Shown one piece after another: positions 1 to 11,938 of a stretch of DNA of 64,000 nt. The DNA is taken from positions 31,045,563 through 31,109,562 of the forward strand of contig ML679962.1 of NCBI GenBank assembly GCA_007922225.1, written 5' to 3'. The position numbers were made by a program, and so were the translations under genes. Each line of letters opens with the position of its first letter. Position 1 is the stretch's first letter. The DNA comes from Emydura subglobosa (taxonomy: Eukaryota > Chordata > Testudines > Chelidae). The notes beneath the pieces are model-generated. The model ran no database searches. It saw only the letters and a program-made list of their open reading frames with translations, and was not told the DNA's origin.

Positions 1-1444
1 CAGTTTGGAAGCAAGCTAGGCTAGCCCGTTAAACCAGCAACAGACACATCAATCTTACTATTCTTGAAGACCATATAGTTCAACGCCTGGAGGTTAGACC
101 TCAGAACCAATGACAGTTACTAGTTTCTATATCTTGATGCACCAGGTTGGTATCTCTTCTTTTGAGCAGCTTGTCGCTATGGACAAGCAAAACATGTCCG
201 GAAAGCAAATTATCACTGATAATCCAGCGAACACTGACAGAACCCTACTGGATGTCAACAGGATTTAAGGAAGCATGCAGAGATGCCTACAACAGCAATA
301 ATGGCTTCCCAGGGAAAAGACTGAGAAGACACAGCAGTCATCAGAAAAATTAGGTAATAATAATAATTTGTGAGATCTGGAAATACTATTATTATTTATA
401 CAGCACCATAAATATGCAATGTTACAGTTTACCTATTCTGTCAGTTAAGTAAATGATAAGCACTGGTCATTAAGCAGCTCAAAAACATATTCCCCCATTC
501 ATAAACTGCAAGAGCGTTTTCTTATATACAACTTGATCTCGATAGACTGGGAGTAAAACAGAATTTTTTAAAGGGAGAAAACAGTGTTCAGAATAAATGC
601 TTTATAACGACAATGGATTTGCATGCCAGTCCCTTGCATGCAGCAAGCCCAATTAACAAACCTGAGAGGCTTTGATATCTGTTGAAATTACAATCTCTAT
701 CTCACATACACAAATATTAATAAAATAACTCCGTTTACATATGAAAAGAAAAGTAGTCCAGACAGACATAGGCACAAAGCTTGCTCCAAACTGGAGCTCA
801 TCTGCTGAGCTAAGCATAGGAATTCCATGCAACTAGAAGACAAGGGTATTGCTTAGTGACATACAAGAGGTAGGGAAAGTGAACTTGCATTAATCCACAT
901 GCACTCCTAGATTATGTATATGGCAAGGCACTGGCATTAAACAAAAGAGAAGAGTCTTTGCTTTTCCCTTTGAGCTGGAATTTGAGTCAAATTACAAAAT
1001 GTGGGGTATCTACACTAAACTATTTTTTCTTTATATTTCTCACTATTGGTACTACCAGCAATGCTTCGCCATTGATGAGAAATTCTAAGAAAAAATAGAG
1101 TAAATAAGGCGGGTTTGGGGGCAGTCAGGTGTGTTTAAAATCCAGAAAGACACCCAGGTGTCCTGTGTGTTGTACCTATTGTAGTGTTTTGAAGCAAGTG
1201 AGAGAGAAGCGACTCATCCAAGGAATCGTGGTTCTAATGTGCTATTTTTTCTGATGCAATACTGGAAAGAAAATTGCAACTTTTAAAGAGAAAAGAAATA
1301 TGTAAATTTCAGCTTCTCTCATGTCATTATGCCTTTTCTTGGTTAAAAGGGAAGTGCTTCATGCCAATTTTTGATCAGTGCTTGTAAAGTACTTAAACCA
1401 TATGCAGCTCATGTAAGTCTTGAGGCTCAAATTCTGCCTTCAAG
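1..1444. other. Unique AT-rich DNA, no gene
   Basis: No open frame of plausible protein, no splice-framed exon and no repeat family that I recognise. An octamer-like ATTTGCAT lies at 617-624. The rest holds only short A/T runs. It could be intronic or intergenic. Confidence 0.5.
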
Positions 1445-1516
1445 GACCTGATCCAATTCCCTTTGAAGTGAATGGGAGTGTTTCTCCTGATTTCAGTGAA
1501 TACTGAATTAGGCCCA
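1445..1516. repeat. Short palindromic MITE-like element
   Basis: The left end GACCTGATCCAATTCCC is roughly mirrored by the right end TGAATTAGGCCC, with a GAAGTGAATGGGAG core between. This fits a short non-autonomous family, common in turtle-like genomes, whose copies start with GGGCCTGATCC and carry a CCATTGACTTCAATGG-like centre. The arms are diverged, so the copy is old. No target duplication could be fixed. Confidence 0.6.
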
Positions 1517-2551
1517 AAATGCAGAGCTCTATCAGGTCTTTGTCAAGCAGTTAGACAGTATGTATTAAAATCTCCAAAGAACAGCCAAAATGTATAATAG
1601 TCACAAAGTTATTTAAAAAACCCAATTGAGCCTTTTATTTTCAGGTAGAGATTTTCACTGGATCATTATCGATTGCAGAGACACTGAAAGGATCTATTTT
1701 TCACCCTCATCGCATCCATTTACTATGACTCCTATAAGACCCCACTGTTCAGACAAGAGCTCTAGGGAGTCTACTCCAGCTTTCTTACATTAAAGGTACC
1801 ATGTATGGCTTTATGCTCTTAATTTATTTTTTTTTAAAGTGGTTGCACTTAAAAAGCAGAGATGGTGAGAGGGAAGAAAGTTATTTAAATACGTAGGATT
1901 TTTAATGTGAAATTTTGAACAGACTCATCAGCTATTTTAGAAGCACAACACATAACAGCTCAAAACCGTTTCTGTGACCACACAAAATCTCAAAGAAGTA
2001 ATATTGAAATTATTGAACCAGCTTGATGTCTTGTAATGCTGCTGACCACCAAAATGAAAAAGAAGGCGTGTGTGTTGGAAATAAAATGAAATATCCTACA
2101 TGAGTTAAAATTCTAACCCTACCCCAGGAGTCTCTCTTAATATCAAAGTAATTTTCTTAGAAAAGCAAATGAAGCACATTAACTGTGGTAATGGTAAACA
2201 TTTACACTCTTTATTAAATCCTATTGCTTACTTTTATTTGCAGGTCACATAAACTGAAGGACGAAGGATCAGAAATGAAACTTTTAAAACATTCTGACTT
2301 CATCAGGGTTAGTTACACTTTTGTGATCCTTGAATATTTAAGGCTTCATGTAAACAATGCACATATTTAAATGGAGAAATGGAAAGTTAGTCACTTGTTT
2401 TTAAGAATGTGTCTATTTAGCACAATAAACTCATTGCAAACCCTTGAAAGTGTATTAATCAAATCAATATTAAGCCCTCAGGGAGACCCTCAATGATTCA
2501 AATATGTTGTTTACCAAATATTAATATGATAAATGTGTTTATTCATATGTC
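1517..2551. other. Unique AT-rich DNA, no gene
   Basis: I see no coding frame, RNA gene or recognisable repeat. Frequent TTATTTAAAT-like strings give an overall A/T-rich texture. Confidence 0.45.
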
Positions 2552-2586
2552 TGTGTATGTGTGTGTGTGTGTGTGTGTGAGAGAGA
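2552..2586. repeat. (TG)n microsatellite with (GA)n tail
   Basis: TG dinucleotides run to 2579 and pass into GAGAGA, followed by a short CACACA. This is a typical replication-slippage tract and probably polymorphic in length. Confidence 0.9.
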
Positions 2587-2639
2587 TACACACACTCATA
2601 TCTGTGTCTGTATGGACAGATATAGATATTCATATATAG

Positions 2640-3280
2640 TGCACCGATTTTAGGGCCAGATTTAATGGCATACATTGGTTGTTTTGTGCTGCTCCAGTGA
2701 CAAAAGCAGCCTGGCTAAAAACTGGCCAAGTATGCCAGGTGTACAGCTGCCTTGTGTTGTAGGAGTGGAATAAAGCTGTAGGAGCGTACCAGTGGATGGA
2801 TGGATGCTGGCGTGGATGGGTGCTATCTGGGAGGGTAGCTGGGAGAGCTGGGGCCACCTCACCTTCTGTCCTGGCTGCCTCCTCTGCCTGTTGTCTGCTC
2901 CTTCCCTGCTTGGATCCAGCAGGGGGACCAGCTGCCTGCAAAACAACTGCCACAATGGCCTCCCGGTTGCCTAGAAAAATAACTGGAGTCCCTGCCTGGA
3001 GCCCAGCTGGAATAATGCAGGAATGTGCAACAGGACTGCCAGGTATATGAGTGTCATGGGAGATTCCAGACATTGGCAACACTGCTTAAAATGCTGAAGG
3101 ATGTAGAATCAGCCCAATTCTGCTATCTGGGCAAGTATAGGAGGAGAAAAGACAGAGCACGCGGGATGCCGTTGAGCAAAGCTCCACCACAGTCTCTGCA
3201 ACAGGCCCACAAGAGGGGGGAATTTGAAGGTAGAGTGAAGGAAGAATGCTGAAGGGAGGGGCATGCAAATGATCTGTGGT
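2640..3280. other. GC-richer segment, possibly an unclassified old repeat
   Basis: This block is clearly richer in G and C than its flanks. It holds overlapping open frames on both strands (for example 2630-3082 on minus and 2796-3050 on plus), which is what GC-rich non-coding DNA gives by chance. It starts with GGGCCAGATT, a typical end of the palindromic elements found elsewhere in the window, and has a small GGATGGATGG tandem near 2793. An octamer ATGCAAAT lies at 3264-3271. No protein similarity was recognised. An old DNA transposon remnant is possible. Confidence 0.3.
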
Positions 3281-3774
3281 TCCTCTTGGGAGACCCATCA
3301 TTCTCCAAACACCTTGGGAAAACCTGCCATAGCCACCTCCTCTCAAAGCCTGATGCTACCACTTACCACATTAGCAAGCTCCAACGCCATCCGCTAGCTA
3401 AGAAATCTTCAAGAGAGCTTCTTAGGCTTGTTGGAGGAAAGAGGTATTCTGATCCTGCACAAGACACTATGATCAGGACTGTCTCTGCCTCACAGATCTT
3501 ACAATCTAAAAGACAGACAAATAAAAAAAAACTTGCTGGGAGAGCCAATAGATGGAGTAATCACAGGTGTAGTTGGTTTAATTTTTCTTAATGACTGATA
3601 AGAGATCTTTGAGATGATTGAGAAGAGAGTATCTGATGTGACATATTGGATCCCACTTCATCTGCTGATAAAACAGATGGTTATTCCTTCCTTCACCCTC
3701 ACACCCCTAATGCTAAACTGTTTTATTGAACAAAAGTGGGCCTCTTCCATCTAACTGTTTCATCCTCTTATACC

Positions 3775-4165
3775 TCAAACACTTAGAAAGGATTCAGAGA
3801 AAGGCTATAAGAATGATTAGAGAGGTGGAAAACATGTCTTATAGTGAGAGACTGAAGAAGTTCAATCCATTTAGTTTATCAATGAGAAGGTTAAGATATT
3901 ACTTGATCATTGTTTTCAAGTACCTACACAGGGAAGGGATTTCTGATAGTTGATGGCTCTAACAGAAAAAGAGATAACAATATGCAATGACTGGAAACTG
4001 AAGATAGACAAGTTCAGATTAGAAATAAGGTTCAAATTATTTAATAGTGAGTGTAATTAATCACTAGAACAACTTACCTAAAAATATGGAAGATTCTCCT
4101 TCATTTTAAATCAAGTCTCGAAATCTTTCCAAAAAATACTCAATAGCTTAAACAGAAGTATCACA
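3775..4165 (+). mobile_element. CR1-type LINE fragment, C-terminal reverse-transcriptase ORF and 3' region
   Basis: The frame at 3726-3953 contains LERIQRKAIRMIREVE and a later SMRRLRYYLIIVFKYLHR. These match the conserved tail of CR1/L2-clade ORF2, just after the reverse-transcriptase domain. Past the in-frame stop the DNA still follows the same LINE, for example AAGTTCAGATTAGAAATAAGG near 4010 and TGTAATTAATCACTAGAACA near 4053. The copy is 5'-truncated, carries substitutions and a stop, and lacks a recognisable 3' end. It is a dead element with no catalytic domain. Confidence 0.85.
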
Positions 4166-6150
4166 ACTCTGTAACAATCACAATTCTATTTATCTTGCAA
4201 AAGTTAAACACAGATTTCTTTAAAAGGAAGTACAATGTTTAGAAAAGAGAGGGTAGACCTTAACAGACCTGTTTACAAAACATCTATGTTCTTTATTAGC
4301 AGTCTAAAGGTTCATCACAAAAGATCGGATGGTACCCAAGAGGTTATTAATGCCTGTTTAAAAAGCTGTTGAATAAATCTGCTACATGCCAATTATGTCT
4401 GTGGTACTGTATAAAGACATCATTCTTAAATAAAATAAACTTATTAAAATAGATTTATTGGACCTCCAAGGCTGTACATTTAAGAGGCCTGGCAGGAGTG
4501 TGCATTCTGTCATATTCATAAGTGATACTCTCCATTGTACTGGGAGAATGAAATTATTCACGGATTCAGAGTGCACTTCTTCTGGGAGGTTATTCACAGA
4601 GTAAAATTCACACACATGCAGCACTGAACCAAGCCAGAATAGTCACACTGTGTGTATGCAGGTCTACAGAGGAGTTGAGGTGGCAGATACAGAATCCAAC
4701 CACTACCTACACAAATGGCTGTGTGGCTACGCCCTGAGACGAGGGCTGTTACTGTAGTCCACAGGCAAGCAAGGCTGGAACATTCTTCCAGAACAGCCAC
4801 TGAAATTCCTATACATTGCGTATGTAGGAGTTTGGGGCACTGCATAGGCACAGATCCAATGGACTTAACCCTGACTCTACACTAACCTGTTCAAGTTTTG
4901 CACAGACCACCATTTGGCGGTGCACTGTTAGAGAAGCAGCTCCTCTATGTGTGGCTTTCCCATGGAGACCCATTGCCAGGCTTCATCAGCACTCAGGGGG
5001 AGGAGAACTCTCTGCAGGGAGCTGAATCTCACCCAGTACGGTGTGGAACTGTGGATGTAAATTCTGAACAGTAACGGTCAGAATGCAAATTATTGCGCAT
5101 CTGGGAAAATATCATCTAACTAGTTTGTGTCTTGCCATGTTTCAATCCCATTCAAAAATACATTATGCTGCATATCGCTTTATCACCTCACAATGTCACG
5201 TAACACCTTTGAGTGCAAAACAACGCTAGAGCCCTTTACCATAATTCTGAGGAATTTTTCTTATGCATTTCAACAGCAAATCTTTCGTGGCAACCACGTT
5301 ACTGTGTTTTAGACACAGATTTTTGTGTGAACATGCAAATTATCTCCTCAAGACATATAATCAGCATTTTACATCATGAAACACTTAAGCCAACAGTGAC
5401 TTATATCACCCTGAAACATTCTTGGAAATGAAAATGTATATTTTGGCTTATTTCCTTCAGTCTTCAATAGCAGTGGTTCCCCCCCTCCCCAGCCCCCACT
5501 TTTTCTCTTTTTAACATTATTCTTTTCTTATGAACTGTCAGAAAGATTAAAAAGTCAGAATACGTGCTAAAAGACATAAGCAGCAGCATTAATAAAATCA
5601 TTCATATCGATATACTAGAGATACAAAAAATGACTTGGATACCTCATGGATTAAAGGTCTACACATTTGCTCCAGAACGCATTGGTTCACTACTGCTTCT
5701 ATAAGTCCATGAAGAATCGTGCCTAGGCCCTATTTACTCAATAGCAGACAGTTGTGGAAATGGAAAGAAACACACTATTTAGCATTTCTGTTTCTGGTTG
5801 AATCTACAATATCATTGGTAAATGTGTGGGTGACTTTATGAATCTTATGAACCAGAAATAGAATAGATCAACCAACCAACCCTCCATTTGTCTACTGCGA
5901 CTGTCTATCAGAACAGTGTTCCGAGGAGATGGGGGAGTAACCTATTCAGTATTCCTGGAACATACTGTCACATAAATATTTTTAACTCTCTTTCTCTCCA
6001 TTTGTAGATGTGTAAATACACAAAAGAATGTCTTAATTCGTTCAACTTTATATACAAATGAATAATGGGCTAAATGAGTTGAAGTGAATGCCATATTTCT
6101 CTTTCCAGTGAGACCAGATATGATGATTCAGAACTTAACTCACAAGTAGT
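4166..6150. other. No gene; mostly unique DNA
   Basis: Open frames here (4382-4624 and 4594-4851 minus, 5127-5431 plus) resemble no protein. The part at 4540-5060 is less AT-rich and may hold an old repeat, but I could not place it in a family. A C-rich run lies near 5480. Confidence 0.4.
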
Positions 6151-6169
6151 AATATATATATATATATAT
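6151..6169. repeat. (TA)n microsatellite
   Basis: About nine uninterrupted TA units. Confidence 0.85.
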
Positions 6170-6458
6170 CCTGTCAATAAATTATGTATTTCATTCCTAC
6201 TACGGCTTCCTAAAGGCACAAATAGAAAAAGATAGGCAAAAATCTAAATGTTTCATTTATACTCAACATAGAGTCATGGGTTTGTTTGTTTTTTGTCATC
6301 TTTCTTTCTGGACTTGTCAGTCAAATCCCTTAATGGTCTTTGTTTTACCACATTTTGTGAACTTTAAACCCTCCAATGTTACTTTTATCATATTAGCCAC
6401 CTGACATTATTTTTGTATCCTTTTGGCAAATACCCCCACAATAAAATTAAAAAGAAAA

Positions 6459-6543
6459 GGCCCCAGTTCTACAACCATTATTTACACAAGTAATCCCATT
6501 GACGTTGACCATTTGCATTAATAATGGTTGCAGAATTATACCC
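6459..6543. repeat. Palindromic MITE-like element
   Basis: Left arm GGCCCCAGTTCTACAACCAT is the inverted counterpart of the right arm ATGGTTGCAGAATTATACCC, with a CCCATTGACGTTGACC centre. The two-arm symmetry is visible by eye over about 40 bases per side. It belongs to the same broad group as the element at 7629-7684. Confidence 0.75.
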
Positions 6544-7628
6544 AGTACAGAGAACAATTATTAGAATTAAAAATCAAGTGAGAGAAAATATTTAAAAAGG
6601 ACAAAAGAACAATTATCCTTCTCTCCCAATTCCTTCTTCCATCAGGACCACTGAGACAAGAAAATGAAAATGTCTTTTTAATTCTCCTCTTTTAAAAATG
6701 GATCAGAAAGAACTCCAATAAAAATAAGAGTAGGATGTGCAGGAGTGGTCTGGTATTTTATTCTACTGATTCTAGGAGCTGATATTTTCAAGTGCTGCTG
6801 GTCTGGTTGGATTTTATAATTACACTAGCAGAAGCAAGTCTCCTCTGCACTCACCCTGCTAGGCAGGGAATCACTTAGGGGGCTGGTGGAGAAGTGGAAC
6901 ATCTCATTTTCATTAATCTGGCTGATGGCTTCAGATTCATAGATGGCATTAGCAAAGCACTGCTTTCAGCCAGAGTGGAAGTCGCCTTGCGTTTAACTCT
7001 GCATTAACTTGAGCATGACAAAGTAAAAATACAGGAAGGCGGGGGGGGGATGATTCAACCAGTAATACTTTTTCAGCACAAGGCAAAGCTTTATAAAGTG
7101 CAAGGGTTCAGTTATTCCCAAAGCAATATTTTGTTACTGACTGATTTCTGTGTGGAGAGCCGTGGTTTATGGATCTGCCTTGCCCACGGCAAGTAAGATA
7201 AAGCCTTGGGCTCGTGTAATTTAAAATTCATTTTTGCTCAATGAGACAACTTTAGACTAGGAGAGCATTTATTTTTATTTAATAGAGGCAACCCCCAAAT
7301 CTGCATTCCTTTAAGTCACTGGGAATTAACACTGAGTTGCTCATACACTTCAGGATGCAAAAGAGGTTGTTTACAAAGCATCAATATTGTTATGCTTCCA
7401 AAGAACCTTTTCTATGTTCCCATATAGAGCCCAAGCCTGAAAATGTTTATTATGGGGCATTACAGGATTACTCAGACTAGTAAGTGCTATGCTTACTAGA
7501 ACATGTATTTGTAGGATCCTGTTAGTCCCAATGAAATATTTCCCCTCATCCCATTTATTTTAAGGAAATATTGTGGGTCAGGAAAGGAGGAAGGGACAGA
7601 CGAATGGACAGACACACACAGTTAATAA
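6544..7628. other. No gene; possible non-coding conserved stretch near 6900-7030
   Basis: I see no coding frame. The stretch around 6900-7030 (TTCATTAATCTGGCTGATGG and onwards) has balanced composition and is repeat-free, as conserved enhancers often are, but nothing in one sequence proves that. A G8 run lies at about 7041. Confidence 0.3.
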
Positions 7629-7684
7629 TGCCTGATTCTGCAAACACTCACTCACCTGAGAAAGGATTTGCAGGATTCAAGCCC
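7629..7684. repeat. Truncated palindromic MITE-like element
   Basis: It opens with GCCTGATTCTGCAAACACTC and closes with AGGATTTGCAGGATTCAAGC, which are the two inverted ends of the palindromic family, but the central core is missing. It looks like an internal deletion of an 85-90 bp element. Confidence 0.65.
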
Positions 7685-8172
7685 ACTAGTGACAAAAAAA
7701 AAAAATCAGAACATTCAAAATGAGTGATATATCCCCCTTCGTTGTTGTGAGATCATCTTAAAAGCAGTTTTACCATACTCCAATAATATCCAAAATAGTC
7801 TTTAGTTATGAGTCTAATGGAGCAGAAGTCAACGTGACTGCCTTTCCTTTTACTTTACCTTCACCGGCATCACTACGTATCAGCAAAAATGTGCATGTTC
7901 TAAAATAACCATCTGTGCATTCACTGCTCTTGCAGAGCATCAAGATGAGCTTCACACATTGTTTCCAGTGTGCCAAATAAAAATGGTGGACACATTTTAT
8001 ATCTTTCCCTTTCATTTTCTTGTAGGCACAGCAGTAGGCACAAAAAATAAATAAACAAACAGCATCCAGAGACACCATTCTTTAACAATTTGCAATAGTT
8101 TTCATGGACTAATGGTAATTTTTTTCCCTGAATAGGTTGATGGAATCAGGTTGACACATGCCTCTGTCATAA

Positions 8173-8260
8173 CAGGTCAAATTCTGCCCTCACTTACATA
8201 CATATAGGTCTTATTAATGATAATGGGAGCTGCATGTCTGCAACAGGGCAGAATTTGGCA
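8173..8260. repeat. Palindromic MITE-like element
   Basis: CAGGTCAAATTCTGCCCTCA at the left is inverted as GCAACAGGGCAGAATTTGGC at the right, with AATGGGAGC near the middle. The ends match those of the copy at 41650-41730. Confidence 0.75.
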
Positions 8261-8310
8261 ATACACAGTCTTTATTATAGAGATCAGAATAGTCATTCCA
8301 TTTGTTCAAT

Positions 8311-8382
8311 GGGGCCACAATCATGCAAGATCCCAAGTGCTCTCAAATCCCATTGACTCCTCTAAATCCCCAAAGTTAGGTC
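8311..8382. repeat. Degraded palindromic MITE-like element
   Basis: GGGGCCACAATCATGCAAGA then CCCAAGTGCTCTC and CCCATTGACTCC follow the family plan. The right arm is poor (CCCCAAAGTTAGGTC), so only part of the palindrome survives. Confidence 0.45.
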
Positions 8383-8497
8383 TTTTATCTCATCATGAGT
8401 TAAAGATGGAGATTCAGCATTAACTTTGATACTCCTGGCTTTGCCAGTGAGACCGTGGAATTTTTAAGTTCCACACAAGATATACAAGGCTCCATCG

Positions 8498-8572
8498 GGT
8501 AAGGTGACATAATGGAGTTTGCATTAGCTTTTCATCTGTGGAATCTGATGTTCAAACCCAGCTTAGATGGAA
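8498..8572 (+). repeat. Possible tRNA-derived SINE head
   Basis: GGTGACATAATGGAGTTTGC resembles an A-box region, and about 35 bases on TGATGTTCAAACCC resembles a B box (GGTTCAAATCC). Spacing and order fit a tRNA-derived SINE promoter. No body or tail could be assigned, so chance similarity is possible. Confidence 0.35.
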
Positions 8573-8734
8573 AACCACACATGAGAATCCACTTTGTTAT
8601 CTCCAGCTAGCGTGCTGCGACCGACCGGTCTGCCAATAACATATACTCAATATAGAATTTAAATCTACATACCAGTTTATCTGCCCTACCTGCCTATGAC
8701 TGGCAGTCTCTACTTAAGAGAAGCCCATGAACGG

Positions 8735-8766
8735 AATAGCTCGTGCTGGTAATAGCTCGTGCTGGT
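8735..8766. repeat. Exact 16-bp tandem duplication
   Basis: AATAGCTCGTGCTGGT occurs twice head to tail with no mismatch. Perfect identity in otherwise diverged DNA implies a recent slippage or repair event. Confidence 0.95.
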
Positions 8767-10559
8767 ATTAGACCTCATGAACATTACATTCTCCTCTTGA
8801 ATAACATTTGTAGCAATCAATGAAGAGACATCATTCTAGAAAAGTGCTTGCTGAAATTAAATGAATATCAATAAATAGCGGTTTTTCTTACATTTAAATG
8901 TATACAGATTTTTAAATGTAAATAAAAAAACTAAAAGTAAGGTCCCCTAATGCTCTCTAGATATCAGCTTTGTCTAGATAACTGTTAACGAGTGAGTGGA
9001 GATAGCAAGTGTAGAGTGATGCTGCTTTCAAAACTCCAGTTAAGAATGAATCTTGATTTCCAAAGGAAAGGAAAAGCTTGACAAACCATGGTAACATATA
9101 TTAATAAAGCAGACTTCCCCGGTTGGGTTCTTAACCATAAATAGTATGTCTTGGTGAATGAAGGTCAATGGGTGAATTTACTGCTGGATCACTCCATAAA
9201 TCACTAATGCAGCATTCCTAAAACCAATACCACACCTTGTATGTGTTTTAAGAACCAGAATGATGTGGTCTCAGTTATTATAAAAGACAAGTAAAATCTG
9301 GTTGAGCCATGTGAAATGAATGTGAATCAGCGTGCCAAAATAAGTTCATTTTTGGAGCCTGGAAGGAACAGTCAAAAGAAAAATACTGATGGAAATTTGC
9401 AGTTTTATCAGGCTAAGGAACTGTAAAAAAAAACCACTCACAAAAATGTCAAAGAGCTCAGAAGAGTGTATCTGTTAAGGTCCTCTTGAAGCTACAAAAC
9501 TGGGATGGACATATTTCATGAAGTGGCTCTTCTCTCTTGAGATTTCCAGTATTTCCTTCTTCCAGATGGACTAGAAAAATAGCAACAGCGGCGCTCTTCT
9601 TGGAATAATTTAGCACTTCCAGTGTCTAGCATAACCTAAAGTTCAGCACAGAGGCACATAAACATGCAAATAAAAGGGAAGGAGGCAAGTTAAATAGTTT
9701 GGAGCCTCAAAAAGGCTTTACTTTGGTTTCAGTACTAGTTTAGTGTGAAGGTTTGGGTCAATTCTTATTGAATCCTAATTGGTTCACCAAACCCTATAAT
9801 GTGTGATAATGAGCAGCTTCAGACTCTTATTATGAAGAATTCCTCTTAGAAAATTACATTGAAGGTCCAATGGAGTGTACACCACACGAAGATATAGGCC
9901 TGAATGTTTGTGTATATAGTGATAATCAGGATTAAATATTATCTTTATTTACTCTTTCCAAAGCAATGTTTTATTGAAGACAAGGCAAGTTGTTTTTTAT
10001 CAAATTTCTTAATCTCCTAACACTGCGAAAGCTGTCTACAGGCTAGAATATTAAAGGGCCATTTGACCAACTACTCTATTTTTTAGAAGCATGCTATGGA
10101 AAGATAGGAGGAGAGGTCAGATGAAACAAGGAAGCCAAGAAAGGAAACAGACTGAGAAAAAAAATCAGTGAAGGGTTGTGTGAGGCCAAGAAAGGTCTCA
10201 GATTTCCAGAGTAATATTTGGTTATGTGTTGCCACTATAAGGAGAATTATTCTTTATCACATTCGCATAGAAAGCTCAGGTTTGACTTAAGATACCTTCT
10301 AATCCTATTGGAAAAGTGGATCTTTCTAATTAACAGACACCCAGCTATGAAAGAAATTGTAGGCAACAGTGTAGGTTTAGCTTGTGTCTCCTAGTGTGTT
10401 GCACTGCATTTGTTTACATTGTTACATAGTCAAGTGTCATGAATAAAAATATTAAAAGAAGAAATAGGAGGAGTTATATTATTCATCTCTGAACTTCTCT
10501 CTGTGCATAGTTTCATAAGATACCATATACACATGTAGCAGGGTACCTGTCTGATAGTT
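8767..10559. other. No gene; unique AT-rich DNA
   Basis: No long frame, RNA gene or familiar repeat is visible. A run AAAAAAAAACC lies near 9425 and poly-purine patches at 10100-10180. Confidence 0.45.
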
Positions 10560-10780
10560 ACTAGACCGGCCACATAATATGAGTGCAGGGGTGTGCACAA
10601 GGGGGGCAAACAGGGGCATGGTCCCCTCAATAATCATTGGGGGCACAAAATTCCTCTGGCCCCAGAGCCGCTGGGAGGGGAAGAGCGAGCTTCTGCCAGG
10701 GCAGGGGGAACAAGACATGCCCCTCCAAAAGGGGTCAAATTTAAATACCTGTGCATGCCCCTGTGGGAGTGGATGTAACC
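10560..10780. repeat. GC-rich patch, probable unclassified interspersed repeat
   Basis: The patch begins near GTGCAGGGGTGTGCACAAGG and ends near CTGTGCATGCCCCTGTGGG, giving roughly inverted ends, and it is far richer in G/C than its flanks. The overlapping frames on both strands come from this composition and encode nothing recognised. I read it as a non-autonomous element of unknown family. Confidence 0.4.
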
Positions 10781-11849
10781 AGAAAAAGAGGAACAGACTT
10801 CAAAGCACAGACAAGCACTGTTGTGCTTTTGGCCTCAGATACCTTTGCGTGAAAGGAAGATATCCGCATTACACTTACACATATTTTGAACAGGACCTAC
10901 TGCGTTCAAAACATACCTTGGTCAAAAACAGACCTTTTATTAGTCAACCAGCCTTTTATTGGTAACACTGAACCTCCCAAATTTAATTCCTAATAGAGGA
11001 ACCAATAAACCAATGGGCCGATTTCAAATGTAGCTACTCTTCCAGTGGAGTTTTGCAGCCAGTCTCTACCACACGGTAGACAGATGGACTCTAATAAAAT
11101 TCCTTCATGGGTATTTTCTGAACTGCAAGACCAGAAGCTGGGGAATGTGTAACAGACTGAGCTCTTGCCACATTGCAAGAAAAGGTGAATTGTCAACAAA
11201 CATTTCCTACATCTGATATCTTTTGTATGGAGAGCTACGCTTTTAATAAAGAAGCAGCTGCCACTGTTGAACGATTAATCAATACTGGTAAGCTGACATC
11301 TTAAGAACTTGCTGAACGAAAGCTTTTCTTTTCCTCCTGCATTTACAAATAAAGTGTTCACTATTTGACTGAAGCCTGTCTACTTGACTGGAAAATACCA
11401 GACTCCTATTTAAATGGCATTTGCAGAGAATGAGATTTTATCCTGGTCACTGCTCCTTATCGCTAATAACAACATCAGATTAGTGGATTTAGGCCAGCCG
11501 AGTAGCAATGCCTGTGCTGATCCCTTCTTAGGACAGCTCTTTCCATCTGTCTAGCCAAGCTTCCCTCTGCTTGCATGGGCCAACGATTAGGTCTTAAATG
11601 GAGCTTCAATTGGTACCATGTGGGACATCTATACAGAGGCTCATTGTGGTCCGAAATTCCACGCAAGACATCTATCAAGGCTGACTGCAGCTTACTTCAA
11701 AAGATCAAAACACCTGGGTATTTATGGGTATAAACATTCCTACACTTTGTGTCCTTGTCACATGCCACCAATTGCCCAACACAATTTAAAAATATGAAAC
11801 ATATAAGTTGGTTTTAAGATTTACTCTCCAAAAAAATCCAATAGACAAA
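10781..11849. other. No gene
   Basis: Short frames at 10990-11199 and 11475-11678 (minus) have no recognised similarity. Nothing else is visible. Confidence 0.4.
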
Positions 11850-11938
11850 GGATCAGATCCTAACCTGATGTAAACCAGTGTGACTCAATTGACATCAGTG
11901 GCAGATATGCCAGTTTACACCAGTTGAGGATTTGACCC
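11850..11938. repeat. Palindromic MITE-like element
   Basis: GGATCAGATCCTAACCTGAT and ATGTAAACCAGTGTGACTC are inverted as CAGTTTACACCAGTTGAGG then ATTTGACCC. An ATTGACATCAGTGG core sits at the centre. Same group as 27344-27444. Confidence 0.75.

Noticed and set aside
2630..3082. 150-codon minus-strand frame with several overlapping frames on both strands
   Set aside because: All coincide with a GC-richer block in which stops are rarer; the residues look like random or repeat-derived sequence.
3726..3953. 75-codon plus-strand frame as a host gene
   Set aside because: It is the tail of a CR1-clade reverse transcriptase in a decayed LINE.
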